Source: Fimenecus sp045632525 (GTDB lineage Bacteria; Bacillota; Clostridia; Oscillospirales; Acutalibacteraceae). From it: a DNA stretch of 29,205 bases. The stretch spans positions 1-29,205 of the forward strand of contig JAZQWV010000023.1 of NCBI GenBank assembly GCA_045632525.1. Reading direction: 5' to 3'. A program made the position numbers and the translations under genes. The notes under the pieces were generated by a model that saw nothing but the letters and a program-made list of their open reading frames with translations, made no database searches and had not been told where the DNA came from. Below, piece after piece: positions 16,812-23,007 of the stretch (positions within the stretch are counted from its first letter, which is position 1; each line of letters opens with the position of its first letter).

Positions 16812-17554
16812 TATTTAATCTCCTTTAATACTTGACGACAAAAATCAGGAATATCTGTAATCAAGGCGTCGCAACCCCAAGATGTATATTTTATAATATC
16901 TTCTTTTAAATTAACTGTCCAAGGATTGACTTTGATGCCATTGTTGTGTAAATCTTTTACAAGTTCTTCTGTCATAAGAATATGCTCAGGGTGTGCAGCA
17001 TCAGCCTTTAATTGTTGGCAATACTTAGCCACACCAAAAGTCATAATCTCATTACCTAACTCATCATTTTCATAAAGAAGACCTGTTTTTAAGTTCTTGT
17101 CTATTTCTTTGACTTCTCTGATACATTCAGGGTCAAAACAAGATATGATTGAGTTTTTCTCAATACCAAATTTATGAACTTCTTCAACAACTCTTTTAAC
17201 AAGGTCATTATCTTTTTGTGGTGCTTTAATCTCGATATTGATTAAATTCATGTTTTTAACTAAAGATAAAAGTTCAGCAAGTGTTGGTAGTGTTACACCT
17301 TTAAAGTCATTAGAAAAATAAGAACCGAAGTCCAATTGGCGTAGTTCTGCAAAAGTCATTTCGTCAATAGAACCCTTACCGTTTGATGTAGCATCAACAG
17401 TATAGTTATGACAAATAACGATTTCGCCGTCCTTACACAAATGAACGTCGGTTTCGATTCCGTCTGCGTTAAATTGTATTGCTTTTAGGAAAGCAGGTAA
17501 TGTGTTTTGCGGTGCTACTTTATTTGCGCCGCGATGTGCTAACACAAGGGGCAT
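16811..17554 (-). CDS. Glycerophosphodiester phosphodiesterase
   Basis: Hydrolyses deacylated phospholipids (glycerophosphodiesters) to glycerol-3-phosphate and an alcohol. It has 247 residues from ATG 17552-17554, which has AAGGAG and GGAG just upstream. A frame open from TTG at 17602 would add 16 residues but lacks a ribosome binding site and is rejected. The GDPD signature starts almost at residue 1: LAHRGANKVAPQNTLPAF, then DGIETDVHLCKDGEIVICHN with the metal-binding ExD pair. No signal peptide is present, so it is cytoplasmic, as in UgpQ. It is the first gene of the GDPD > GH20 > Na/Pi operon. Confidence 0.93.
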   Translation of the reverse strand: MPLVLAHRGANKVAPQNTLPAFLKAIQFNADGIETDVHLCKDGEIVICHNYTVDATSNGKGSIDEMTFAELRQLDFGSYFSNDFKGVTLPTLAELLSLVKNMNLINIEIKAPQKDNDLVKRVVEEVHKFGIEKNSIISCFDPECIREVKEIDKNLKTGLLYENDELGNEIMTFGVAKYCQQLKADAAHPEHILMTEELVKDLHNNGIKVNPWTVNLKEDIIKYTSWGCDALITDIPDFCRQVLKEIK

Positions 17555-17613
17555 AATCTCCAACTCCTTGGATGAATAATCGCAGTAATCAAAAAATTCC
17601 AAATTACCACAAG

Positions 17614-17646
17614 ATTATATTACCAAAAAAGTACACCATTTGTAAA
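17614..17646 (-). promoter_or_regulatory. Possible promoter of the GDPD-GH20-Na/Pi operon
   Basis: A perfect TATAAT on the minus strand (17614-17619) lies 60 bp before the GDPD start. The best -35 match, TTTACA (17641-17646), is 21 bp away, which is too far for a standard promoter. The -10 box may work with an activator or a poor -35 box. Confidence 0.4.
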
Positions 17647-17649
17647 GTA

Positions 17650-18258
17650 TTATTTTCTTTTCAGCAAATCTTCTAAAATTTCAACTATTTTGAATTTGAA
17701 TTTATATTTTTCGCTATTGGTTACAATATCAGTTTCGTCATCATTTAGCACATCTGAAAGTTCACATTCAGCGTTAGCAGCGGGTAAACACATTGGCGGG
17801 AACATCACACACCACCAATTTTGACCTTGCCCTTCCCCTATTACTACTTTTACTGCGGTGTAATATCCGGCAGGTAAAGTTACAGAGTTATCATAAGTTC
17901 TAGTTTTAAAATATTCTTCTCCAACTGTTATTTTTACTTTGTAATCAAAACCTTCTTTTTTTATAGTTTCAAGGGCAACATCTTCGAGTTCTTTTATGTG
18001 TGGTACAAGTATTTTCTCTGCATCTTTACTGGTAATAGTACCATCAAAAAGTTCTTTACCTTCTTTTAACACAGCATCTCGCACTTTAAGTTTTAACTCT
18101 TGGTCTTCAACACTATCCGAATTGGCAATTACATGCATACGAAGCATTTTTTCTCTAATACTATCGCATTGTTTAGAAAATGCATTTACATTTATTACAC
18201 AACAAAGTACTAAGGCAATTAAAACTGATATTTCAATTCTTAATATTGTTTTTTTCAT
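17650..18258 (-). CDS. spoIIR: Stage II sporulation protein R
   Basis: The forespore-made signal that activates SpoIIGA in the mother cell so that pro-sigma-E is processed. It has 202 residues. Residues 7-27 form a membrane/signal segment. The conserved block LRMHVIANSDSVEDQELKLK starts at residue 39. The C-terminal part has AGYYTAVKVVIGEGQGQNWW followed by CVMFPP, which is diagnostic. An AAAGGAG ribosome binding site sits 7 bp before the ATG. A sigma-F-like promoter lies just upstream, as expected for this gene. It directly follows the terminator of a structured RNA. Confidence 0.95.
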   Translation of the reverse strand: MKKTILRIEISVLIALVLCCVINVNAFSKQCDSIREKMLRMHVIANSDSVEDQELKLKVRDAVLKEGKELFDGTITSKDAEKILVPHIKELEDVALETIKKEGFDYKVKITVGEEYFKTRTYDNSVTLPAGYYTAVKVVIGEGQGQNWWCVMFPPMCLPAANAECELSDVLNDDETDIVTNSEKYKFKFKIVEILEDLLKRK

Positions 18259-18278
18259 AAACTCACTCCTTTGAGTGA

Positions 18279-18307
18279 ATTATTGACAAGTAGAATTAGT
18301 TTTAAAC
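18279..18307 (-). promoter_or_regulatory. Sigma-F-like promoter of spoIIR
   Basis: Minus strand: GTTTA (18303-18307), a 15-bp spacer and GTCAATAAT (18279-18287). The remembered sigma-F pattern is GYATA, 14-16 bp, GGnnAnAMT. The -35 box matches 4 of 5, and the -10 box matches all but one of its defined positions. The -35 box touches the T-tract of the upstream RNA terminator. An inverted repeat TCACTC-4-GAGTGA (18263-18278) lies over the ribosome binding site; a start near 18272 would leave most of its 5' arm out of the mRNA. Confidence 0.5.
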
Positions 18308-18334
18308 AAAAGAAAAAGACGCAACAAGTGCGTC
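18307..18334 (-). terminator. Terminator of the structured RNA
   Basis: GACGCA/TGCGTC 6-bp stem (18318-18323 and 18329-18334) with a 5-nt loop runs into TTTTTCTTTTG on the minus strand. It forms the 3' end of the small RNA gene. Confidence 0.85.
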
Positions 18335-18535
18335 CGTAAAGGTTCCCCCACAAAGTCGGTTGCGGTGAATACTAACCTGCATGTTAAGCAGGTGGGTGCT
18401 TTCCGTTTTGTATCTGTGCTCCCTTCGTCCGTCAATATGACGGGAGGTCTGCTCCCAACAAACCGAGTATAAGCTCCCTTTTAGTGAGTGTTGGGTTAAT
18501 ATCATCCGCAGTTATCGGGCTTCGCAGGGTAAATG
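18308..18535 (-). ncRNA. Structured small RNA, possibly 6S RNA
   Basis: A region of about 228 nt with no credible protein, its own promoter and its own terminator. On the minus strand the folding elements are: a long-range stem TGCGG (near 18507) with CCGCA (near 18360) continuing as ATATTAA with TTAGTAT; CCAAC/GTTGG closing an arm that contains GGGAGC; CTCC(C)GTCA with TGACGG...GGAG; an ACCTGC/GCAGGT hairpin; and the GACGCA/TGCGTC terminator. GGGAGC occurs three times. The order of elements, with a hairpin apex followed by AAAACGGAAAGCACCC and then a C-rich hairpin, resembles my memory of 6S RNA. A raiA-motif RNA or another clostridial RNA is the main alternative. It lies between a DUF1292 gene and spoIIR. 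Family identity is uncertain; that it is an RNA gene is much surer. Confidence 0.6.
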
Positions 18536-18540
18536 TTTTA

Positions 18541-18570
18541 TTAATAATTATTCTTCCTCGTTAAAGTCAA
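18541..18570 (-). promoter_or_regulatory. Promoter of the structured RNA, inside the end of the DUF1292 gene
   Basis: Minus strand: TTGACT (18565-18570), an 18-bp spacer and TATTAA (18541-18546). The -35 box lies in the last codons of the upstream gene. Transcription would start near 18535, just before the conserved-looking part of the RNA. Confidence 0.6.
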
Positions 18571-18847
18571 ATAATTCAGAAAGTCTTTCTTCAAAAATTT
18601 TGCCAATTTCGTTGAATTCGTTATCATCTTCGATTGGTTCTAAATATGTTTCGCCATCTTCTTCACAAACTTTGAGAATGATAAGTTCACCATCATCGTC
18701 AAGAATTTCTTCTGCTTCATCATAAACAGGAAGAAGTGCAACATATTTTGCTGTATCTGTTTCAATTCTGTCAAGTTCTTCAAAAACATGTTCAACACCG
18801 TTTTCATCTATAACTGACACAAGGTCTGGATTGAATTCTTCACTCAT
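18548..18847 (-). CDS. DUF1292 (YrzB-like) protein
   Basis: A 99-residue, very acidic protein. It has the DUF1292 pattern: VSVIDENGVEHVFEELDRIE, then YVALLPVYD, then ELIILKVCEEDGETYLEPIED, then the EFNEIGKIFEERLSELFD tail. This small family is widespread in Firmicutes, often near ruvX (yrrK) and aspartate/alanyl-tRNA synthetase genes, and has no firm function. An AAAGGAGT ribosome binding site precedes the ATG. It follows the 222-aa gene after 27 bp, probably in one mRNA, and its 3' end carries the promoter of the small RNA. Confidence 0.9.
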   Translation of the reverse strand: MSEEFNPDLVSVIDENGVEHVFEELDRIETDTAKYVALLPVYDEAEEILDDDGELIILKVCEEDGETYLEPIEDDNEFNEIGKIFEERLSELFDFNEEE

Positions 18848-18874
18848 ATTTAATACTCCTTTATTTTAGTAAAA

Positions 18875-19543
18875 TTACAATACATATACGCCTGATTCAA
18901 GAACAACAATTTCTTTACCACAAGAGCGTAAATATTTATAAACCGGTTCATCAAAAATTCTGAAATCGTTAACTGAATAGTCAGTCAAATTAATTGTGCG
19001 AACCTTATTTGAATCTCTGTTACAAATAAACAACTCGTTATCATATTTTGAAATTGATATTGGATGTTCAAATGTATTTGAGTCTTTTGAACCAATTCTC
19101 ATGCTGAATTTTTTGTGTGAAACTGAATAACTAACAACACAGTTAAGGTCAGGGATAACGCTCCAAATCTGACGGTCATCATAAACTGCACCACAGATTT
19201 CACAACCCTGATAAAGCAAGTCACTTGACCAAACCATATCACCTGTTGGAGAGAAGAAACCCGTTTCACCACTTGGATAGACAACAACCACCTGTTTTGA
19301 TGGTAAGATGTCAGCATCACAAGAAACATAGTCACCTAACTGTTCTGCTATTTTTTTGTATTCCGGACCAAATTTATTTAAAAGATAAACACTTTTGGTA
19401 ACCGGTGTATTTTGCATTCTTTTTATATCGTATCCATAAAAACTGACTCTTGCAGAACCATTTTCAAGAGTCTTTTTTCGAGTATAAATGATACCGTTTG
19501 AGAATGCGATGATGTCATAAATCGAATCAGAAATTTTCTGCAT
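18875..19543 (-). CDS. Unrecognised 222-residue protein, possibly beta-propeller-like
   Basis: I do not recognise a family. The protein has no signal peptide or membrane helix. It is built of short beta-strand-like segments with recurring patterns (VVVYPSGETGFFSPTGDMVW; CGAVYDDRQIWSVIPDLNCV; ISKYDNELFICNRDSNKVRT), which resemble blades of an NHL/WD-type propeller, though 222 residues would give only four or five blades. Five cysteines are present. The start ATG 19541-19543 has GGTGAG upstream and a good sigma-A-like promoter. It is followed by the DUF1292 gene. It could be a cytoplasmic sensor-like protein, but nothing in the sequence proves a role. Confidence 0.75.
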   Translation of the reverse strand: MQKISDSIYDIIAFSNGIIYTRKKTLENGSARVSFYGYDIKRMQNTPVTKSVYLLNKFGPEYKKIAEQLGDYVSCDADILPSKQVVVVYPSGETGFFSPTGDMVWSSDLLYQGCEICGAVYDDRQIWSVIPDLNCVVSYSVSHKKFSMRIGSKDSNTFEHPISISKYDNELFICNRDSNKVRTINLTDYSVNDFRIFDEPVYKYLRSCGKEIVVLESGVYVL

Positions 19544-19593
19544 AAACTCACCGCTATATATATAATTTAATTTAGTATTCTTTGTGTTTTTAT

Positions 19594-19622
19594 ATTGTAC
19601 TATGTTTTTCTCAATCGGTCAA
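19594..19622 (-). promoter_or_regulatory. Sigma-A-like promoter of the 222-aa gene and DUF1292
   Basis: Minus strand: TTGACC (19617-19622), a 17-bp spacer and TACAAT (19594-19599). The start would be near 19587, giving a leader of about 45 nt before the ATG at 19543. Confidence 0.75.
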
Positions 19623-19632
19623 TATGATAAAC

Positions 19633-19800
19633 TTAACAATTTTGTCTTAATTTATTCTTGCATTTTTCACCTTTATTCAGACACTCTTTGTTGGTGCAAT
19701 AAATTTTACACTCACCATCAGCATTACATATTTCTTCAAAAATCACATTCTTCCCAAAATGTGTGCAAAATTGTTCATAAGTCTTTTTAATCTCTGCCAC
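19633..19800 (-). CDS. 55-residue cysteine-rich protein
   Basis: A small gene starting with GTG at 19798-19800, with GAGGTGA five bases upstream, and ending in TAA at 19633-19635. The product has 55 residues and seven cysteines at positions 12, 25, 31, 35, 40, 47 and 55, many lysines, no membrane helix and no signal peptide. The run C-x5-C-x3-C-x4-C-x6-C suggests a small metal-binding (zinc or Fe-S) fold, or a protein that works reduced in the cytoplasm. I do not recognise the family. It stands alone between bofA (divergent) and the promoter of the 222-aa gene. The ribosome binding site and sensible codon use support it; there is no better frame in this stretch. Confidence 0.7.
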   Translation of the reverse strand: MAEIKKTYEQFCTHFGKNVIFEEICNADGECKIYCTNKECLNKGEKCKNKLRQNC

Positions 19801-19888
19801 AAAATCACCTCATATAATTTCTATGCATAAATACATTATTTAAACAATAAAAATATTATGTCCAAAAAATATTTTTTGAGGTGAAAAA

Positions 19889-20152
19889 ATGCAATCGGCA
19901 AATATTTTTCTTGGTATAATTTTTTCAATTTATACAATTATCATTTTCATAACATATATAAAATCAAAAAAGTTTTTTACAGCGTTACTTTTAACTGCTA
20001 TGCAAGGCGTTTGTGCTCTTTTTGCGGTAAATTTTATTGGTAAATTCATTGAAGTGCATATACCTGTTAACTATTGGACACTTGGACTATCTTCAATTGG
20101 TGGTGTTGCAGGGGTAATTCTTATGTTATTATGCGACATTTTTATGTGTTGA
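19889..20152 (+). CDS. bofA: BofA-like pro-sigma-K processing inhibitor
   Basis: An 87-residue membrane protein with likely helices at residues 5-22, 29-50 and 60-85. The C-terminal segment NFIGKFIEVHIPVNYWTLGL followed by SSIGGVAGVILMLL is characteristic of BofA (PF07441), which in Bacillus holds the SpoIVFB protease inactive until late in sporulation. GAGGTG sits five bases before the ATG. Many clostridia have bofA but process sigma-K differently, so the target here is uncertain. The stop overlaps the -35 box of the next gene. Confidence 0.85.
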   Translation: MQSANIFLGIIFSIYTIIIFITYIKSKKFFTALLLTAMQGVCALFAVNFIGKFIEVHIPVNYWTLGLSSIGGVAGVILMLLCDIFMC

Positions 20153-20177
20153 AATCCCTAAAAAAGTATGCTAAAAT
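20149..20177 (+). promoter_or_regulatory. Sigma-A-like promoter of the TRIC channel gene
   Basis: TTGAAA (20149-20154) overlaps the bofA stop codon, followed by 17 bp and TAAAAT (20172-20177). The start would be near 20184. Confidence 0.75.
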
Positions 20178-20189
20178 ATTGTCGAAAAA

Positions 20190-20203
20190 GGACGCTTGCG
20201 TCC
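20190..20203 (+). promoter_or_regulatory. Hairpin at the 5' end of the TRIC channel mRNA
   Basis: GGACG and CGTCC (5 bp) enclose a 4-nt CTTG loop about six bases after the predicted transcription start. It may protect the 5' end of the mRNA. On the plus strand it is followed by only a weak T-tract, so it is a poor terminator for bofA. Confidence 0.5.
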
Positions 20204-20230
20204 ACTAACTTTTATTAATCAGGAGTATTT

Positions 20231-20869
20231 ATGGATACTTTTTCACTTGCAATTGAACTTTTAGGCGTTATTGCTTTTGCAATTTCTGGTGCTATGGTTG
20301 CCATTAGACGAAAAACTGACCTTTTTGGTATTATTCTTCTTGCGATTATCACGGCTTGTGGTGGCGGTCTTACAAGAGATGTTATTTTCAGCATCTCGCC
20401 CCCTGCTGTTTTCACAAGCCAACACCACCTTCTCATCTGCTTGCTCGTTGCTCTTTTAGTTTTTCTGTGTGCGAAGGCTTTTAAAAAGTTTTATCTTGAA
20501 AATGAAACTAAAATTGAGCATATAAACGATGTTTTCGACGCATTGGGTCTTGGGGCATTTGCTGTTATCGGTGTTAAGGTTGCAATTCAGAATGGTTTTA
20601 CTGATAATGGTTTAATTTGTGTTAGTTGTGGTGTAATCACTTGTATCTGTGGTGGTATGCTAAGAGATGTTCTTACAAACTCTACACCCTTTGTGCTTGT
20701 TAAGAGAATTTATGCGATTGCAGCTATTGCTGGTGCATTGACATATTACATAATGTTTATTTTAAGCATAAATGACAATATTGCAATTGTTGCAGGTACA
20801 CTCGTTACATTTATTTTGAGAGTTCTTGCAATAATCTTCAAATGGAATATGCCAAAGGCGATAGATTAA
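20231..20869 (+). CDS. TRIC-type cation channel family protein (UPF0126/YadS)
   Basis: A 212-residue protein with about seven membrane helices, made of two similar halves. The first has FAISGAMVAIRRKTDLFGII followed by CGGGLTRD. The second has FAVIGVKVAIQNG followed by CGVITCICGGMLRDVL. The paired GGxxRD motifs mark the UPF0126 family, whose members form trimeric monovalent-cation (TRIC-like) channels. AGGAG lies just before the ATG. It is followed after 29 bp by the peptidase E homologue in the same direction and ahead of a shared terminator. Confidence 0.92.
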   Translation: MDTFSLAIELLGVIAFAISGAMVAIRRKTDLFGIILLAIITACGGGLTRDVIFSISPPAVFTSQHHLLICLLVALLVFLCAKAFKKFYLENETKIEHINDVFDALGLGAFAVIGVKVAIQNGFTDNGLICVSCGVITCICGGMLRDVLTNSTPFVLVKRIYAIAAIAGALTYYIMFILSINDNIAIVAGTLVTFILRVLAIIFKWNMPKAID

Positions 20870-20898
20870 AAAATATTTGAAAAATTTAGGGTATTATT

Positions 20899-21504
20899 AT
20901 GATTTTACTTACCTCAAACGGTCTTTCTTCAAAAGACTTATTAAACTGTGTAAAGTCTAACTTGAGTGATGGCAAATCCGCAGTTATCATCACAACCGCA
21001 TCTGTACCATTTAAGAAAAATGACAAACATATACCAAAATTGACAGATGAACTAAAATCTATCGGGTGTACTGTTGATTTCTTTGATTTTGACGAAGACG
21101 ACCCAAGAGAATTATTAAAATATGATTTAATTGAAATTAACGGTGGTAATCCGTTTTATCTATTAAACTCTATTCGCAAATCAGGTGCTGAACCATATAT
21201 CAAGCAAATTGCAACCAATAAAATTATAATAGGAATTAGTGCAGGAGCTATTGTATTACAAAACGACATTAGTCTCATAGCTGAATACTCACCTGAAATG
21301 AACAAGGATGTTAAACTAACAGATTTTACTGGTGTTGGAATTACTGATTTGACGATTTTACCACATTACCATAGATTCATTGAACAATTTGAACGATTTG
21401 AAGAACGAGCACAGAAATATGAATCCAACAATAATTGTAATGTTATTAGGATTGATGATGGTCAAGGAGTATCAGTTCTTGATAAATCCTTTGAGATTAT
21501 CTAA
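20899..21504 (+). CDS. Peptidase S51 (dipeptidase E-like, type 1 glutamine amidotransferase fold)
   Basis: A 201-residue cytoplasmic protein. The nucleophile elbow GISAGAIV has the catalytic serine near residue 115. INGGNPFYLL near 77 and LPHYHRFIEQF near 154 complete the S51 pattern. Relatives are alpha-aspartyl dipeptidase PepE and cyanophycinase; the length fits PepE-like proteins. The ribosome binding site is weak (AGGG), so it may rely on the upstream gene. A bidirectional terminator follows. Confidence 0.88.
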   Translation: MILLTSNGLSSKDLLNCVKSNLSDGKSAVIITTASVPFKKNDKHIPKLTDELKSIGCTVDFFDFDEDDPRELLKYDLIEINGGNPFYLLNSIRKSGAEPYIKQIATNKIIIGISAGAIVLQNDISLIAEYSPEMNKDVKLTDFTGVGITDLTILPHYHRFIEQFERFEERAQKYESNNNCNVIRIDDGQGVSVLDKSFEII

Positions 21505-21514
21505 ATATAACTTT

Positions 21515-21546
21515 AAAAGAGGTTGCTTAATGCAACCTCTTTTTTA
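21515..21546. terminator. Bidirectional terminator between pepE-like and XRE genes
   Basis: AGAGGTTGC/GCAACCTCT with a 5-nt loop, extended by A/T pairs to a 12-bp stem (21515-21526 with 21532-21543). T-tracts lie on both strands, so it can serve both converging genes. Confidence 0.9.
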
Positions 21547-21550
21547 TACA

Positions 21551-22648
21551 TTATTCTAATTTTTTAACTATTTCTTGAAATTCAGGTTTGGATTTAAATT
21601 CGTTGGATAATGGATAGTGTTCAGTCATTACAATTTTCATAAATTGAGATAAATTAGTTTCGCGGTAAATTGGTCCGAAATTATAATGTCTCATTACTTT
21701 TTCTGAAATATCGGGATTTTCATCAAGTTCCTTTGCATATTCAGCAGCAATTTTAAGATATTTTAAAGCATTTTCATCATCACCGATTTGATGATACAAA
21801 TGACCAATATGTCCGTAATTATAAAGTCTGTTAACGCAATTCTTACCAAAATTTCCGTCGTCAAATATCAAGTTAATGAGTCCTTGTATATGCTTAAGAA
21901 TCTCAAGTCTTTTTTCATGTTTATAATTAAAGCTATATCCAAACAATGTATCTTGCATTATAAACAACAACTCTTCAAGAGCATTTCTATGCGTTATATT
22001 ATAGTTTTCTGTATCAAATGCCAAACTCATCAACATTAATTCTTTTGTATCATTAATTGAAGGCAAAGTACTTACTATTTCTTCTGCGTGATTAAGATAC
22101 TCTTTATCTACACGGTATTTACCTTCTTCGTTTGGAACACAATGGTATAATGTCAATAAATGAGAAATCATAATTACTTTTGAGCGTATTCTTATATTGT
22201 CATCTGTACAATGATTCTGTATCTTTTCATAAATAGACGCAATCTCTTTTGAAATATCTTTATAATTACCTTGTACAAAACCTTTAACTTCATACAAAAG
22301 TTCCATATATCGAATTAAAATGCGAAAATCATTAGGAAATTCTTTAACAGCTTTTTGATATATTTGATATACCGATGCTAAATCCTTTAATTTCATTGTG
22401 TCATGCAATTCAAGATATTCATTGATTTTTTGCTCTTTTTGTGCTTTATCAACACCAAGCAAATCGTCAACAGTCACATTGAAAAAAGACGCGATTACAG
22501 GCAAAGTTGTAATATCTGGGTAGGTTTCTCCCCTCTCCCATTTACTGATTGTCTGGAATGATACACCTAAAAAATCTGCAAGAGTTTCTTGGGTTAATTC
22601 TTTTTCTTTGCGTAGTCTTTTAACATTCTCACCAAAATAGATTGTCAT
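21551..22648 (-). CDS. XRE-family HTH regulator with TPR-like C-terminal domain
   Basis: A 365-residue protein. Residues 6-62 form an XRE/Cro helix-turn-helix (LRKEKELTQETLADFLGVSF, then QTISKWERGETYPDI). The rest, from about 75 to 360, is helical with TPR-like pairs (HIGHLYHQIGDDENALKYLK followed by IAAEYAKEL near 285-315). This layout resembles peptide- or ligand-sensing XRE regulators, but no target can be read. GAGGTGA precedes the ATG. Two overlapping promoters and operator-like repeats lie upstream, so self-regulation is likely. Its closest gene upstream is a 60-aa membrane protein on the same strand behind a terminator. Confidence 0.9.
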   Translation of the reverse strand: MTIYFGENVKRLRKEKELTQETLADFLGVSFQTISKWERGETYPDITTLPVIASFFNVTVDDLLGVDKAQKEQKINEYLELHDTMKLKDLASVYQIYQKAVKEFPNDFRILIRYMELLYEVKGFVQGNYKDISKEIASIYEKIQNHCTDDNIRIRSKVIMISHLLTLYHCVPNEEGKYRVDKEYLNHAEEIVSTLPSINDTKELMLMSLAFDTENYNITHRNALEELLFIMQDTLFGYSFNYKHEKRLEILKHIQGLINLIFDDGNFGKNCVNRLYNYGHIGHLYHQIGDDENALKYLKIAAEYAKELDENPDISEKVMRHYNFGPIYRETNLSQFMKIVMTEHYPLSNEFKSKPEFQEIVKKLE

Positions 22649-22668
22649 AAAATCACCTCAAAATTTTT

Positions 22669-22691
22669 CTTGTAGCTACAAGTCAATAGTA
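22669..22691 (-). promoter_or_regulatory. Palindromic operator over the start of the XRE gene transcript
   Basis: CTTGTAGCTACAAG at 22669-22682 is a perfect 14-bp palindrome. It lies three bases after a possible -10 box TACTAT (22686-22691), which has TTGTAA 17 bp further upstream. A related TTGTGCTACA occurs at 22761-22770. The position fits an XRE operator. Confidence 0.6.
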
Positions 22692-22718
22692 ACTAATTTT
22701 TTTGAGTTTTACAATAAC

Positions 22719-22755
22719 ATTATAGGTGAATTAAATTCTCATGTAAAGAGAATTT
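22719..22755 (-). promoter_or_regulatory. Main promoter of the XRE gene, with inverted repeat around the -35 box
   Basis: Minus strand: TTTACA (22742-22747), 17 bp, TATAAT (22719-22724). The -35 box sits in the centre of an inverted repeat with 8-bp arms, AAATTCTC (22733-22740) and GAGAATTT (22748-22755), so a repressor binding there would block the polymerase. Confidence 0.7.
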
Positions 22756-22775
22756 TTCTATTGTGCTACACATAC

Positions 22776-22806
22776 AAAAAACCGCTTAGCAGATTTGCTA
22801 AGCAGT
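22776..22806 (-). terminator. Terminator after the 60-aa membrane protein gene
   Basis: GCTTAGCA/TGCTAAGC 8-bp stem with a 4-nt loop is followed on the minus strand by GGTTTTTT. It separates the PH-protein/60-aa operon from the XRE promoter region. Confidence 0.88.
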
Positions 22807-22812
22807 TTTATT

Positions 22813-22995
22813 TTACCAATGAAGTAATATCATCAAGCCACCGATAATTAGCATTAAAATACCAAAGGTAATACAGGCCATTTTTCTTGCCGTTTTTGCT
22901 GTTTCGACATCTTCTTCCTTTATGGCATCAATTATAAATGCTGGAAATGTAAAAGCACAAAGAGCTGCTACACCAACTAAAATTATACCAAACAT
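22813..22995 (-). CDS. 60-residue membrane protein with two helices
   Basis: An unrecognised small protein. Helices at about residues 3-22 and 40-59 are joined by a charged loop (DAIKEEDVETAKTARK), a hairpin topology. GAGGTGG precedes the ATG. It follows the PH-domain gene after 12 bp and is closed by a terminator, so the two form one transcript and may form a complex. No function can be assigned. Confidence 0.75.
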   Translation of the reverse strand: MFGIILVGVAALCAFTFPAFIIDAIKEEDVETAKTARKMACITFGILMLIIGGLMILLHW

Positions 22996-23007
22996 CTAAC
23001 CACCTCG

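Noticed and set aside
18302..18505. A 67-codon minus-strand frame in the region before spoIIR
   Set aside because: No ribosome binding site, rare-looking composition, and it lies wholly in the folded RNA and its terminator.
19584..19790. A 68-codon plus-strand frame between the 222-aa gene and bofA
   Set aside because: It is antisense to the 55-aa gene, which has a proper ribosome binding site, and it begins inside the promoter on the other strand.
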